64,000 nucleotides of DNA from Promethearchaeota archaeon. GTDB taxonomy: Archaea > Asgardarchaeota > Lokiarchaeia > Sigyniarchaeales > SOKP01. Each line of letters opens with the position of its first letter. Position 1 is the first letter of the stretch. Where the stretch lies: positions 1-64,000 of the forward strand of contig JALGVJ010000003.1 in the NCBI GenBank assembly GCA_029838195.1, written 5' to 3'. The translations under genes and the position numbers were made by a program. The notes beneath the pieces were generated by a model that was given only the letters and a program-made list of their open reading frames with translations, did no database searches and had not been told where the DNA came from. Of this stretch, positions 8,281-17,449 are shown piece by piece.

Positions 8281-9171
8281 ATGGAATTAAAAGAACAATT
8301 TTCTCAAACAATAAAACTTAAAGACGGACGATTATTGGGCTATGGAGAATTCGGCGATCCTAAAGGAGAACCTATTTTTCATTTTCATGGATTTCCAGGC
8401 TCGCGATTGGAAGGCTTGTTTGCTGATGAGGTTTGTAAGCGCGCTGGAGTTCGATTCATCGGAATTGATAGACCCGGAATGGGACTTTCCACTTTTAAAA
8501 AAAATAGAACCATCTTGGATTGGCCCGACGATGTGGTAGAATTAGCTAATGCCTTGGGTTTCGATAAATTTAGCGTGGAAGGAGTTTCTGGAGGTGGACC
8601 TTATGCCGCTGCATGTGCCTATAAGATCCCTGCACAATTGAAAGCATGTGGAATTATCGGAGGGCTTGGACCGGCAACTCTTAGCAAGGAAGGTATGCAA
8701 AAAAGCGGACGTATCCTTTTTTCTATTGCTCGCACCATGCCATGGCTCCTTCAATTTTTCCTTTGGGCATCAATTGGACGTAAATCCAAGAGCTTAGAAA
8801 CAACCAAAGAAATGATAAAAAAAAGTTCTAAAAATTTACCAGAACCGGATAAAAAACTCATTGAAGACCCTATCGTGGTCATGTATTTCGCAAAAGGAAC
8901 TCAAGAAGCCTTCCGACAAGGCTCTAAAGGCCCCGCTCATGATGCAAAACTGTATGCTAAAGATTGGGGTTTTAAACTTCAAGATATCTCTCCTAATGTA
9001 AAAGTCTATCTATGGCATGGCGAACTCGATATCGACGTGCCGATCTCTATGGGACGGGCTATGGCAGAAGCTATTCCGAACTGCGAAGCCACCTATTTTC
9101 CTAACGATGCTCATATCTCAACTGCTATAAATCATTTTGATGAAATCATTAAAAAATTCAAGACCAATTAA
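8281..9171 (+). CDS. alpha/beta-hydrolase
   Basis: A 296-residue alpha/beta-hydrolase fold protein. The oxyanion-hole motif is HFHGFPGSRLEG (about 36-47), the nucleophile elbow is GVSGGGP (Ser of GxSxG), and the late acid and histidine are in HGELDIDVP and NDAHIS, so the catalytic triad is complete. The substrate cannot be told; the family includes esterases, lipases and C-C bond hydrolases. Monocistronic, with about 490 bases free upstream and 297 downstream. Confidence 0.85.
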   Translation: MELKEQFSQTIKLKDGRLLGYGEFGDPKGEPIFHFHGFPGSRLEGLFADEVCKRAGVRFIGIDRPGMGLSTFKKNRTILDWPDDVVELANALGFDKFSVEGVSGGGPYAAACAYKIPAQLKACGIIGGLGPATLSKEGMQKSGRILFSIARTMPWLLQFFLWASIGRKSKSLETTKEMIKKSSKNLPEPDKKLIEDPIVVMYFAKGTQEAFRQGSKGPAHDAKLYAKDWGFKLQDISPNVKVYLWHGELDIDVPISMGRAMAEAIPNCEATYFPNDAHISTAINHFDEIIKKFKTN

Positions 9172-9468
9172 ATAAATAATCATTAAATTTTTACGGTTTA
9201 ATATTTAATTACTTTTCATTTCCGCATTCAGAGAATTAAATTAAAAATATAACCTCTATATCAATGAGATTTCATTCAAACTCAATATTTTTATTCTTGT
9301 CTTTTTAGTTGGAAAATAATACCATTTTTAATTTAATAATTAAGTCTGGTATAATCCTTATTCTTATCAATTTTTTTATGATATTTTTCATTTTCTGCCA
9401 AGATTGATTCTCAAAAAAAGAGTATTTAAAAGAGTGAGCCAGTCAGGAATCTAAATAATAAAATCAAT

Positions 9469-10671
9469 TTAATATAATTTTGAATTTCTCGTATAATACT
9501 TCTTATAAATATAAAATAATGCGAAAACGGCATATAAATCAAATAAGAGTTCCAAAATAATACAAAAAAAGTAGCTATTTGGAGTTAATCTATTATACAC
9601 GTTTAAATAAAATATCATCACGCTATTAATTAAACTATAAACAGAAATAACATGGAAAAAAACAAGCGAAATTGCTAAAATCAATATTATTATAAAGAAT
9701 TTAGGTTTTATTTTGTTTCTATATATTGTCAAGCTAATAGGAATAATAACTGGAAAAGCATAAAAGAAAAGGCGGGAGTAAGACGTCCCCAGAAATCCTT
9801 GCACGAATACAAAAGGTAAAAAGAAAAGCGTTCTACGTAGATAATCATTATTCATCTTTCCAAGAACTACTAAAAAAACAATCCATAATATTCCAAAACT
9901 TAAAAAAAAAGTATAAGGATGATAGAAGAAGTTTAATTGATGATTCCTAATGTTCACCAGAAAAACAATTTTTAACGTGTAAAATGTAATTATACTAAGT
10001 TCCAACCCATAAATTAATCTTACAATTCCAAAACAAATAGCAGGTACAATCGAAACAAGAAGGGTTGATCCTAATACTTTCATGAATTCCTTTTTTTTCA
10101 AATAAAATAAAAAATAAAATATTGGCAAGAGAATCATGAATTCTCTATTTAAAACACCTAGACTCACGCTTATTGAGAAAAGAATTCTCTTATTTTCCTT
10201 AATAGCGTGGAATGATAATAATAATAAGAAAAAAGATAAAAAATCAATAAAACAAATGGCCCATAATAAAAAAATCGTTATCGGATTAAGAATGAAGAAA
10301 ATACAGCCGATATATTTGATATCATTAGGGAATTCTAACTTGTCTAAATACTTATAAAAAAGGAAAATCGATGCATATAACGCTGCGATGTTGACTATTA
10401 TAAAACTCGTAAGGGTATTAAAAGGTAAAAGATATACAAGTAAGGGCGTTAAAATTCGATATCTAAAAGGTGCCGTGGAAGGCTGAAATATGTCCTCACC
10501 CATTTCATAATAAGAAAGATCATCTACATAATATCCATGACTTAAAAAGGGGTCAATAAAAACGAGTCCATACAAAATTATCGAAAAAATAAGAACCGAA
10601 GAAATGAATAATAAAATCAAATACGGGTTTTTCAAGACTTTTAAATTAATCTTCAAAATATTCCTTCCCAA
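9469..10671 (-). CDS. multi-spanning membrane protein, GT-C glycosyltransferase-like
   Basis: A 400-residue protein with 10-12 membrane helices. After the first helix an extracytoplasmic loop carries VDDLSYYEMGEDIF followed by FRYRILTPLLVYLLPF. An acidic first loop between helices 1 and 2 followed by an R-Y/F-R-rich stretch is typical of lipid-linked-sugar-dependent GT-C transferases and their uncharacterised relatives. Sugar and acceptor are unknown. Very A/T-rich and monocistronic. A pure membrane protein of other function is possible. Confidence 0.55.
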   Translation of the reverse strand: MGRNILKINLKVLKNPYLILLFISSVLIFSIILYGLVFIDPFLSHGYYVDDLSYYEMGEDIFQPSTAPFRYRILTPLLVYLLPFNTLTSFIIVNIAALYASIFLFYKYLDKLEFPNDIKYIGCIFFILNPITIFLLWAICFIDFLSFFLLLLSFHAIKENKRILFSISVSLGVLNREFMILLPIFYFLFYLKKKEFMKVLGSTLLVSIVPAICFGIVRLIYGLELSIITFYTLKIVFLVNIRNHQLNFFYHPYTFFLSFGILWIVFLVVLGKMNNDYLRRTLFFLPFVFVQGFLGTSYSRLFFYAFPVIIPISLTIYRNKIKPKFFIIILILAISLVFFHVISVYSLINSVMIFYLNVYNRLTPNSYFFCIILELLFDLYAVFALFYIYKKYYTRNSKLY

Positions 10672-10865
10672 AATTATAAATTGTAGCTAAAGTATCATGG
10701 ATTGATTGTATAAGTACTAAAATGCTTTAAATTATATGTTTTATTGAAATGATCCAAACCTAATTAAATGTTATCTTATTAGAGTCAGATTTTTAATCCC
10801 TTTTTTTGTTAAATATGATATATTATATCGATTAACCGTAGATTTAACAAAATTAGAATTTATCG

Positions 10866-11073
10866 TCAGAGAATTTGCTTATTAGCTTTTTCAAAATCAT
10901 TCGGAATGCTTTTACTAATATGAACAATGATTTCAATCTTTCTTATTGCGGCATCTTGTAGTTGCTTCTAAATAAAAAAATCCCTTTTATTTTTATCATT
11001 TAAATAATCTTCAATTAATTTAATTCATACTAATAAATGCTATATTTATCTCCCTGGATTCTTTTTTATAAAA
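10866..11073 (-). pseudogene. HepT-like HEPN toxin, decayed
   Basis: One continuous minus-strand frame reads a HepT-like sequence interrupted by several stop codons. It starts around KKNPG, continues through IKLIEDYLNDKNKRDFF, then LQDAAIRKIEIIVHISKSIP, the conserved HepT stretch. The catalytic RX4-6H part of the HEPN domain is lost beyond the stop at 10866-10868. It lies directly behind the MntA remnant in the usual gene order, so this was a toxin-antitoxin pair. Not translated as a whole. Confidence 0.7.
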
Positions 11074-11097
11074 CCTTCACCTATTCTGCCATTATCT

Positions 11098-11370
11098 AAT
11101 GTTTTAAAAGAAGGTGCACGGAATCAAATGTGAAGATATCACTCTTACGACGTGATATTCGTTCTAATTCCTGCTGTAAGGTAAATAAATCAAAAAGATT
11201 TTTCTCCCCCTTAAACTCAATTAAAAAATCAATATCACTCTGTTCAGTTAAATCTTCTCATATGATTGAACCAAATAAAAAGGTTTGCTTCCCATTGAGC
11301 TTTTATAAAAATTTAATAATTTCTAATTCTAATTTCCCAGCTTTAAAGATTTTATTTGAAAATTTATTTT
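11098..11370 (-). pseudogene. MntA-like nucleotidyltransferase antitoxin, decayed
   Basis: The minus strand reads LELEIIKFL, stop, KLNGKQTFLFGSII, stop, EDLTEQSDIDFLIEF and then an intact remainder to LLLKH and a stop at 11098-11100. This is the minimal nucleotidyltransferase of MntA-HepT systems: GS motif with Asp-X-Asp in SDIDFLIEF. A TAA and a TGA interrupt the frame and the usual YAR after GS is scrambled. The antitoxin normally AMPylates HepT. Both genes have died together. Confidence 0.75.
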
Positions 11371-11536
11371 AATAAAATTATCAGTTCAAATAAAATATTT
11401 AATATTTAACGGAGTAACATGTAAAGCATGATAATTAAATGATAAATCGTGATTTTTTTATGTATGGAATAAATTTTTCCACTTTTCTTTTGTTTTTTCT
11501 AATTTCAAATAATTACAATGATTTTGGTAAAAAGAA

Positions 11537-11653
11537 ATGAATAGAATGATAATCGATGGCGAGCAAGAATTGACTAAAAAAACCAATAGTATTGTAAGAA
11601 ATTCAATGAAATTTCATGATATAAATCCAGAAATCTCCTATGATGCTTCTTAA
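11537..11653 (+). CDS. small hypothetical ORF (38 aa)
   Basis: An ATG-started frame reads MNRMIIDGEQELTKKTNSIV and ends EISYDAS. Composition is protein-like but no family is recognised and there is no clear ribosome-binding site. It could be a remnant in the decayed stretch 10672-11696, which otherwise holds only the toxin-antitoxin fragments. Confidence 0.2.
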   Translation: MNRMIIDGEQELTKKTNSIVRNSMKFHDINPEISYDAS

Positions 11654-11696
11654 ATCAAATTAATTTAATAAGTTCATGTAAATATTTTAATTCAAT

Positions 11697-12512
11697 TCAT
11701 AATAATAATTCTTCTTTACTTACGGGTTCAGCACGTTTCCAATAAGATTCAAAGAGTTCTTTAGCCCAGGCTATCACGGTTTCCTCTTTTTCGGAGTATA
11801 AGCATTCAGAATAATCAATCTTTTTATAATCTGAAAAGAACATTAAAACTTTTGATTCTGTAATCAGAAGAACAATTTTTTGATCATGTAATTTGCGCAA
11901 GGTTTGAGGGATTCCTGCCTTATTGCTTAATTCGCGAAATATAGCCGGCTTCGGACCTTCAATATATTTTTCCCATTCTTCAGTTTGCACGTATTTTTTA
12001 ATTAAATCAACATGCAATATACTTCTTATTTTTATTTTTTGATTAATAATTTTTTTTTGCATGATAGGAAGATCTCTATCGAGCGTTTGTTCTGTAATGG
12101 ACCAAATAAATTGCTTTGCTTCTAATATGATTTGAGACCAGCGTTCAATATTTTCCATAGTTTGATCGAATAACTTGCAATTTTTTAAAACGCCTAAATT
12201 TAATAAAAGATGAGCGGGAATTACACTAATGTCATGAGAATTTATAAAATCTCGAAATTTAATATTCACTTCAAAAAAGTCCAAAGATTTGTTAATAAGC
12301 CATCCAAAATTAGTTCTATAATATGAATTATCAAGATTTTTCTTTATTAATTTATTTTTCATGAGACGTTTCATGTGCCTCGTGATTTCCGGACCCGGCA
12401 AATCAAATTTTTTTTCAAGTTCCGAATGTTTCCATTGTTTCTTGCTGGTTTCTCTTAGGATCTTGTATCTTGCGTCGTGAGATAATTCAAAAAAGAGTTG
12501 ATTTACATTCAT
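11697..12512 (-). CDS. winged-helix transcriptional regulator, FilR1 family
   Basis: A 271-residue protein: an N-terminal ArsR-like winged helix (LSHDARYKILRETSKKQWKHSELEKKF-type start, recognition helix around GPEITRHMKRLMKNKLI), then a C-terminal ligand-like domain of about 180 residues with the pattern of FilR1 (DUF1724), including WSQIILEAKQFIWSITEQTL and KKIDYSECLYSEKEETVIAW. Archaea carry many of these regulators with unknown ligands. It is flanked by a decayed toxin-antitoxin locus and a transposase remnant, so no target is obvious. Confidence 0.75.
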   Translation of the reverse strand: MNVNQLFFELSHDARYKILRETSKKQWKHSELEKKFDLPGPEITRHMKRLMKNKLIKKNLDNSYYRTNFGWLINKSLDFFEVNIKFRDFINSHDISVIPAHLLLNLGVLKNCKLFDQTMENIERWSQIILEAKQFIWSITEQTLDRDLPIMQKKIINQKIKIRSILHVDLIKKYVQTEEWEKYIEGPKPAIFRELSNKAGIPQTLRKLHDQKIVLLITESKVLMFFSDYKKIDYSECLYSEKEETVIAWAKELFESYWKRAEPVSKEELLL

Positions 12513-12635
12513 GTTTATTCAAAGAAAAAGTTTTAAAATTGCTTTAAACTATTATTATGATTTTTAATTATTTTAACTTTTTTAATTATTTTTTAAAATT
12601 AAAAAGGCTGTTGATAAATTAATAAGTATCCTCCT

Positions 12636-13094
12636 TTATTCATTTTTATGAAATAATCTCCTTAAACTGATACGATCTTCAAAACGACCCTCCACATGGG
12701 ATAGTAAATAGAAAAGATTCCAAGCACTCACCTTCAAATCCATTTCGCCCTTCACCTTCTCCCCTCCCCGGACCTGAGTACGGCCGAAATGATAATTTTC
12801 CTCCATGATTCCAAAGACGGCTTCTATTTTAGAACGAATGCATACTTTTCTTTTTGCCCCCCGCTTCTTTTTGGGATGCTTGCCTGATTCCTCCTTGGAA
12901 TGGAATTCACACTGCTTTTCATGAAAGGCTAACCATTTCAAATTCGCAGCGGTGAAATACGCATGATCTCCATGAAAACTCTTCAGCCGGCAGAGCAGCT
13001 CGTGCTGTTCTAACGAAAGAAGACCAGGACGGAGTTTTTTCTTTAATCCATGACCGACGGAATTAGAGGGGAGAAAGGTATAGTATGACCGGGG
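12636..13094 (-). pseudogene. transposase C-terminal remnant (DDE-type IS)
   Basis: An open minus-strand frame of 153 codons without a good start reads SVGHGLKKKLRPGLLSLEQ, later FHGDHAYFTAANLKWLAFHE, then RSKIEAVFGIMEENYHFG and a Leu-rich end RISLRRLFHKNE. This is the C-terminal part of an IS4/IS5/IS1182-like DDE transposase (the RxxIEAxFGxxK-type segment carries the catalytic Glu). The N-terminal catalytic part is gone, with an in-frame stop immediately before 13094. The DNA is richer in GC than its neighbours, a sign of transfer. A 26-base piece of the same gene end recurs at 22959-22984. Confidence 0.7.
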
Positions 13095-13365
13095 CTAAAA
13101 AAGGAGAAGAGAGCGCCTTTTTATGGGTGAGAAGAGAGGGGAGGGAAGAATTTAAAATTTTTATAATTTTAACATTAGCGGATGTTGTTAAAAGGAATTT
13201 AAAGGATATTTTTATAAATGAAGTCAAAGAACTTAATCATGATAATATTTGATATTGTAAATTTCATAAAAACTGCTAGTAAATTTGATAAGTATGGAAA
13301 TTATTGAAATTTCTAAAAATTTAAGATAAAATTAATCATTTAAACCGATTTTTCTAAAGTTTAAA

Positions 13366-13503
13366 GTTAAAAATAAAAAGAATTAGAGAAAAATAAAAAT
13401 AAATCATTATAGTTAAAAATAAAAAGAATTAGAGAAAAATAAAAATAAATCATTATAGTTAAAAATAAAAAGAATTAGAGAAAAACAAAAATAAATCATT
13501 ATA
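13366..13503. repeat. three tandem copies of a 46-bp repeat upstream of the M28 peptidase
   Basis: Copies at 13366-13411, 13412-13457 and 13458-13503; the third differs by one T-to-C change. The unit starts GTTAAAAATAAAAAGAATTA and ends AAATCATTATA. Near-perfect identity points to recent duplication. The array ends 20 bases before the ATG at 13524, so each copy may carry a promoter element or regulator site, or lengthen the 5' UTR. Confidence 0.9.
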
Positions 13504-13523
13504 TAAAAGAGGTATAAATTTAC

Positions 13524-14756
13524 ATGAATGAAGAAAAAGAAATTAAAAATGCAATGAGAGAAACGATTCAAAAAATTTGTGATGAAATCGGCCCCAGGCC
13601 TCCGTGTAGCGAACAAGAAGCAAAATGTGCCGTTTTTATTCATGAATTTCTTAAAAAAATTACCGATGATGCTAAGATCGAAAATTTTTATTGTCATCCG
13701 GGCTCTTATCGAGCGGCATTTCGCATTCCCATACTAAATCTAATTTTAGCAACAACATTCTATTGGATTTATTTTTTTTATACCAATTTGGCATTTATAG
13801 TAATTTCATTCATTTTAATTTTAACTTCAGCAATAATTATTCAAACCAATTTAATGCGCAACATTGAATTGATCGATCCTTTTTTTAAAAAAAAAAAATC
13901 GACTAACGTGCATGCAAGATTTAAACCTAAACAAGAAGTTAAAAGAATAGTGGTGATTGGAGGACATCATGATTCTCATTGGGAATTTCCGCTCTTGAAA
14001 AGATGGCCAAAATTCTATACATCGCTAATGGGAATCCCTATGATATTTACTTTTATAATGCTGGGTATTTATGGCCTGAAATTAATCTTATATCTATTTT
14101 TCATTAAATTTTTGGTGGTTCAAACTGTCGATTTCCTGTTTTTATTAATACAAACGGCTTTAATCCCGCTATTGATATATATCGCAATTAATTGTGTCTC
14201 AAATAATCCGGTCATGGGTGCAGATGATAATCTAACGTCAATCGCAATAATTTTTGAAATTGCTAAATATTTAAAAGCCTCCGATGGTCTAAACCATACA
14301 GAAATTTGGTTAGTATCCCACGGATGTGAAGAGATTGGAGATAGAGGAAGTAAACGCTTTTCTAAAAAATATCTTGATGATTTAAAGAATGCCCTCGTTA
14401 TTAATATAGACATGGTTGGAGGAAAGGGTTCCGAATTGAAAATTGACATAATGGAAGTACGCTCTCTAATAAAACTAAATGATGAGCTCGGTAAAGAGTT
14501 ATCCAAGATTGCTGCTGAATTAAATATTTCACATGAAATAGGAAATGTCATCTTTTTTACAGATTCCATGGCATATGCCCAAAATGGAATCAAAGCTTGC
14601 TCAATTGTAGGAGCTCCTAAAAAAGGATTTGCTTTACACTACCACACATTAGATGATACGATTGATAAAATAGATTTTAATAATCTATGGAATTGCTTTA
14701 GAATTTTAATAGAATTTCTCAAGAGAATAGACAAAGACAGAATACAAATTGAATGA
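13524..14756 (+). CDS. membrane-bound M28-family zinc aminopeptidase
   Basis: A 410-residue protein with the co-catalytic dizinc ligands of peptidase family M28: VIGGHHDSHW (His, Asp general base partner), GADDNLTS (bridging Asp), SHGCEEIGDRGS (Glu-Glu), VINIDMVG (Asp) and HYHTLDDTIDKI (His). Between the N-terminal part and the first ligand, and again after it, are two hydrophobic blocks (about residues 72-108 and 168-225) giving about four membrane helices. The catalytic domain is thus threaded through the membrane. The N-terminus is soluble with GPRPPCSEQEAK. A 46-bp repeat array precedes the gene. Confidence 0.85.
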   Translation: MNEEKEIKNAMRETIQKICDEIGPRPPCSEQEAKCAVFIHEFLKKITDDAKIENFYCHPGSYRAAFRIPILNLILATTFYWIYFFYTNLAFIVISFILILTSAIIIQTNLMRNIELIDPFFKKKKSTNVHARFKPKQEVKRIVVIGGHHDSHWEFPLLKRWPKFYTSLMGIPMIFTFIMLGIYGLKLILYLFFIKFLVVQTVDFLFLLIQTALIPLLIYIAINCVSNNPVMGADDNLTSIAIIFEIAKYLKASDGLNHTEIWLVSHGCEEIGDRGSKRFSKKYLDDLKNALVINIDMVGGKGSELKIDIMEVRSLIKLNDELGKELSKIAAELNISHEIGNVIFFTDSMAYAQNGIKACSIVGAPKKGFALHYHTLDDTIDKIDFNNLWNCFRILIEFLKRIDKDRIQIE

Positions 14757-14851
14757 TTAAATATTTAACACGTTTTATTATTATCTTAATTAAAAAATTT
14801 TTTATTCTGAAAAAATAATTGATAATTATAAAAAAAGATGAAATATTAATT

Positions 14852-15289
14852 TCATTTCCAATATCCTAATTCTGCCATGATTTCCATTGCAAGTTGGAAA
14901 TAGTCTCCAAAAGCCATAGTATCTTGAACATTACCTTCTATTTTTAATGATCCTGCCATGTAAGCTGCAGTGCCATCAACTTGACCGGTTAATACACCTG
15001 ATAAAGTATTCCAGTCAGCTAACATTGAAAAAGAAGCATTTTCATTTTCTCCTTCGCCGTATTCAAATTTACCATTTCCAAGTTTAATCCACCATTTAAA
15101 ATCCCTATCAGTTAATTTCATTTGAGCAGTTATTTCATCTAAATTATCTAATTCATCAATCAAATCTTCATGCTCTATTGATGTTTGTTTAATAAGTTCC
15201 ATTAATTTAAACATGTTTTTCGGATCGTCAGCTATAGTCCCACTTTCTTTCATTTCTTTTAATTCTTTAACTAAATTTTCATCTACCAT
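14852..15289 (-). CDS. SCP2 sterol-binding-domain protein
   Basis: A 145-residue protein: about 45 helical N-terminal residues, then an SCP2 domain with FKWWIKLGNGKFEYGEGE, FSMLADWNTLSGVLTGQVDG and AAYMAGSLKIEGNVQDTMAF. SCP2 domains carry a hydrophobic tunnel for lipids or acyl-CoA. It stands alone, convergent with the M28 peptidase gene. The ligand is unknown; in archaea such proteins are common and uncharacterised. Confidence 0.85.
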   Translation of the reverse strand: MVDENLVKELKEMKESGTIADDPKNMFKLMELIKQTSIEHEDLIDELDNLDEITAQMKLTDRDFKWWIKLGNGKFEYGEGENENASFSMLADWNTLSGVLTGQVDGTAAYMAGSLKIEGNVQDTMAFGDYFQLAMEIMAELGYWK

Positions 15290-15785
15290 TTTTTCAACCT
15301 GTCCATGTATTAAAATCTTTTTTTTATAATGAATTTAAATTTTAACCTTTTTGCTTCATAATTCTATTAATTAAATTGATGAAACTAAAATATATAAAGA
15401 TATAGTTAAAATCATTCTTAATATGAATGAATTAGTTTATATTAAAATTCATGTTTTTATTAAAAATCATTTAAAATTATTCATTCTTTAAAGCGCCCGA
15501 GATTAATAATTCATTATAGTTAAAACCAATCTAAATTATTTAGCCCAATCTTAACTTTCTTTCATACACATGTTAATTTTTTCAAAAGATTAATAACAAG
15601 AGTAAACATAAAAAAACTCATTTAATGATTTTAATGCTCTTTAACCTCTTCTACAGCGGCTATTTTAGAAGTGCATTCTTAATATCAATTTTAAGAAAAC
15701 ATTTAAAAATTCGATTAAAATAATTTTTATATGTAAAATGTATGTTTTAAATACATTTGAATTAAATTTTTGAAAGGTCAAACAA
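15290..15785. other. intergenic region, probable promoter of the carbohydrate cluster
   Basis: About 500 A/T-rich bases without a convincing open frame. A TATA-like stretch (aatttttatatg, about 15722-15733) lies some 55 bases before the TTG start of the first cluster gene, and gaaaggtc at 15772-15779 is its likely ribosome-binding site. Confidence 0.35.
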
Positions 15786-16565
15786 TTGAAGCTTGATGGA
15801 AAAATATTTATCATAACCGGTGCCATTGAGGGTATTGGACTTTCTATTGCAAAATTATTCTCAGAAAATAATGCAAAATTGGTCTTAGCAGATATAGAAA
15901 AACCAGATCCTCAATTTAAAAATTGCGTGTCCGTTAAATATGATCCCCTGTCGCTAGTGGATGTGAAAGAATTGGTAGCCACGTCCGTGAACAATTTTGG
16001 AGCAAGAATAGATGGTGTTGTTAATACAATAAGTACTTGTGTCGTGAGAAAAGTTTCCAAATCGGATTTAGAATTATGGAATTATCACATGGATTTTAAT
16101 TTCAAAAGTGTTTTTTTCTTGAATCAAGCAGTAGCTAATCAAATGATTAAAAATGGTAATGGAGGTGTTTTTTTAAACTTGGTCACTACCGCAGCGTTAT
16201 CCGGAACTAATACCGTTGCTGCCTATTCAGCTAGTCAGGCAGCATTAATGAATTTATCAAACACAATGGCATTGGAATTAAGGCAATATAACATTCGTTC
16301 TAATTGTCTGGTCGTACCTTACATAGAATCCGGGGCAATAAAATATGGAGAACTATTTGGCGGTAAAACATTAGAAAGAATACGCCCTATGGCTTATACA
16401 TTCTCCCCGATGATGGATTTAGTTGATCCCGATCAAATTGCTAAAATTGCATTATTTTTAGTATCAAGTGATTCACATATAATTAATGGCCAAACTATAG
16501 GAATAGTTGATGATGAACTAACTAATATAAGAAATATTTTAACAAGAAAGAGGTTAAAGAGCTGA
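15786..16565 (+). CDS. short-chain dehydrogenase-like protein lacking the catalytic lysine
   Basis: A 259-residue SDR-fold protein starting at TTG (MKLDGKIFIITGAIEGIG, a good TGxxxGxG cofactor loop). The usual NNAG is VNTIST, the active-site Ser region reads LVTTAALSG, and the catalytic YxxxK is YSASQ: Gln replaces the essential Lys. Normal oxidoreductase activity is therefore doubtful; it may be a regulatory or structural partner of the intact SDR encoded 5 bases downstream. First gene of the carbohydrate cluster. Confidence 0.8.
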   Translation: MKLDGKIFIITGAIEGIGLSIAKLFSENNAKLVLADIEKPDPQFKNCVSVKYDPLSLVDVKELVATSVNNFGARIDGVVNTISTCVVRKVSKSDLELWNYHMDFNFKSVFFLNQAVANQMIKNGNGGVFLNLVTTAALSGTNTVAAYSASQAALMNLSNTMALELRQYNIRSNCLVVPYIESGAIKYGELFGGKTLERIRPMAYTFSPMMDLVDPDQIAKIALFLVSSDSHIINGQTIGIVDDELTNIRNILTRKRLKS

Positions 16566-16570
16566 TCATC

Positions 16571-17347
16571 ATGAAATTAAAAGATAAAATCATTATTGTT
16601 ACGGGAGGAGGTTCGGGAATAGGAAAAGCAATCGCCATGAGATTAGCGCAAGAAGGTGCTAATATAATTATTGCTGATATTAATGAGAACTTAGCCCGAG
16701 AAACTGCTCAAGAAATAAGTGATATGGGGCGTGAAAGCATTGCTGTTAAAACGGATGTTTCAAATGAAGATAGCGTGAAAAACATGGTAAATATAACGTT
16801 AGAGAAATTTGGACGATTAGATATAGTCGTGAGCAATGCAGGTGTATCCAGAATGGGAAAATTTATTGATATTTCAGAAGAGGATTTCGATTTCAATATG
16901 AATGTTAATGCAAAAGGCGGGTTCATTGTTTCTAAGATTGCTGCTGATGTCATGGAAAAACAAGGATATGGTAAGATTTTATTTACAATCAGCATGGCCG
17001 GAAAATGCGGAAGCCCTTTATATGCACATTATAATGCCTCTAAAGCAGCACTCTTAGCTTACATGCAAGCACTTGCCATGGAATTAGCCCCAAACATAAT
17101 AGTTAATGGTGTTTGTCCTGGATTAGTTCAAACCTCGATGCAAGAAAGAGAGATTAAATGGAGTGCTGAGCTTCAAGGAATAAGTGAGGATTTGGTAAAA
17201 TCACAGTATCTTTCCGGAATTCCTCTTCAGAAACTTGAGAAGCCAAGTGATGTTGCTAATTTAATCGCATTTTTGGCTGGTGATGATGCAAATTATATAA
17301 CGGGGCAAGCTATTAACATCACGGGTGGAATGATTTTAAGAAGATGA
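16571..17347 (+). CDS. short-chain dehydrogenase/reductase
   Basis: A 258-residue classical SDR with TGGGSGIG cofactor loop, acidic residue in IIIADIN suggesting NAD preference, SNAGVS, catalytic Ser region FTISMAGKCGSP and intact YNASK. Ends with TGQAINITGGMILRR. It probably oxidises a hydroxyl on the sugar or polyol imported by the cluster's symporter. The 5-base spacing from the preceding SDR suggests coupled translation and perhaps a heteromer. Confidence 0.88.
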   Translation: MKLKDKIIIVTGGGSGIGKAIAMRLAQEGANIIIADINENLARETAQEISDMGRESIAVKTDVSNEDSVKNMVNITLEKFGRLDIVVSNAGVSRMGKFIDISEEDFDFNMNVNAKGGFIVSKIAADVMEKQGYGKILFTISMAGKCGSPLYAHYNASKAALLAYMQALAMELAPNIIVNGVCPGLVQTSMQEREIKWSAELQGISEDLVKSQYLSGIPLQKLEKPSDVANLIAFLAGDDANYITGQAINITGGMILRR

Positions 17348-17449
17348 GAGAAAAATTAAAAAAAACATTAATAAATGTTAAAAAAATAAAAAAAGAATAA
17401 AAAAAATAAAAAAAGAATGAAAAAAAATAAAAAAAATAGGGGTTAAAAA

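Noticed and set aside
11130..11372. Plus-strand 80-codon open frame
   Set aside because: It is the shadow of the decayed MntA gene on the minus strand, whose protein sequence is clearly recognisable.
13366..13503. Possible CRISPR array
   Set aside because: The 46-bp units are directly abutting with no spacers and extreme A/T bias; it is a plain tandem repeat.
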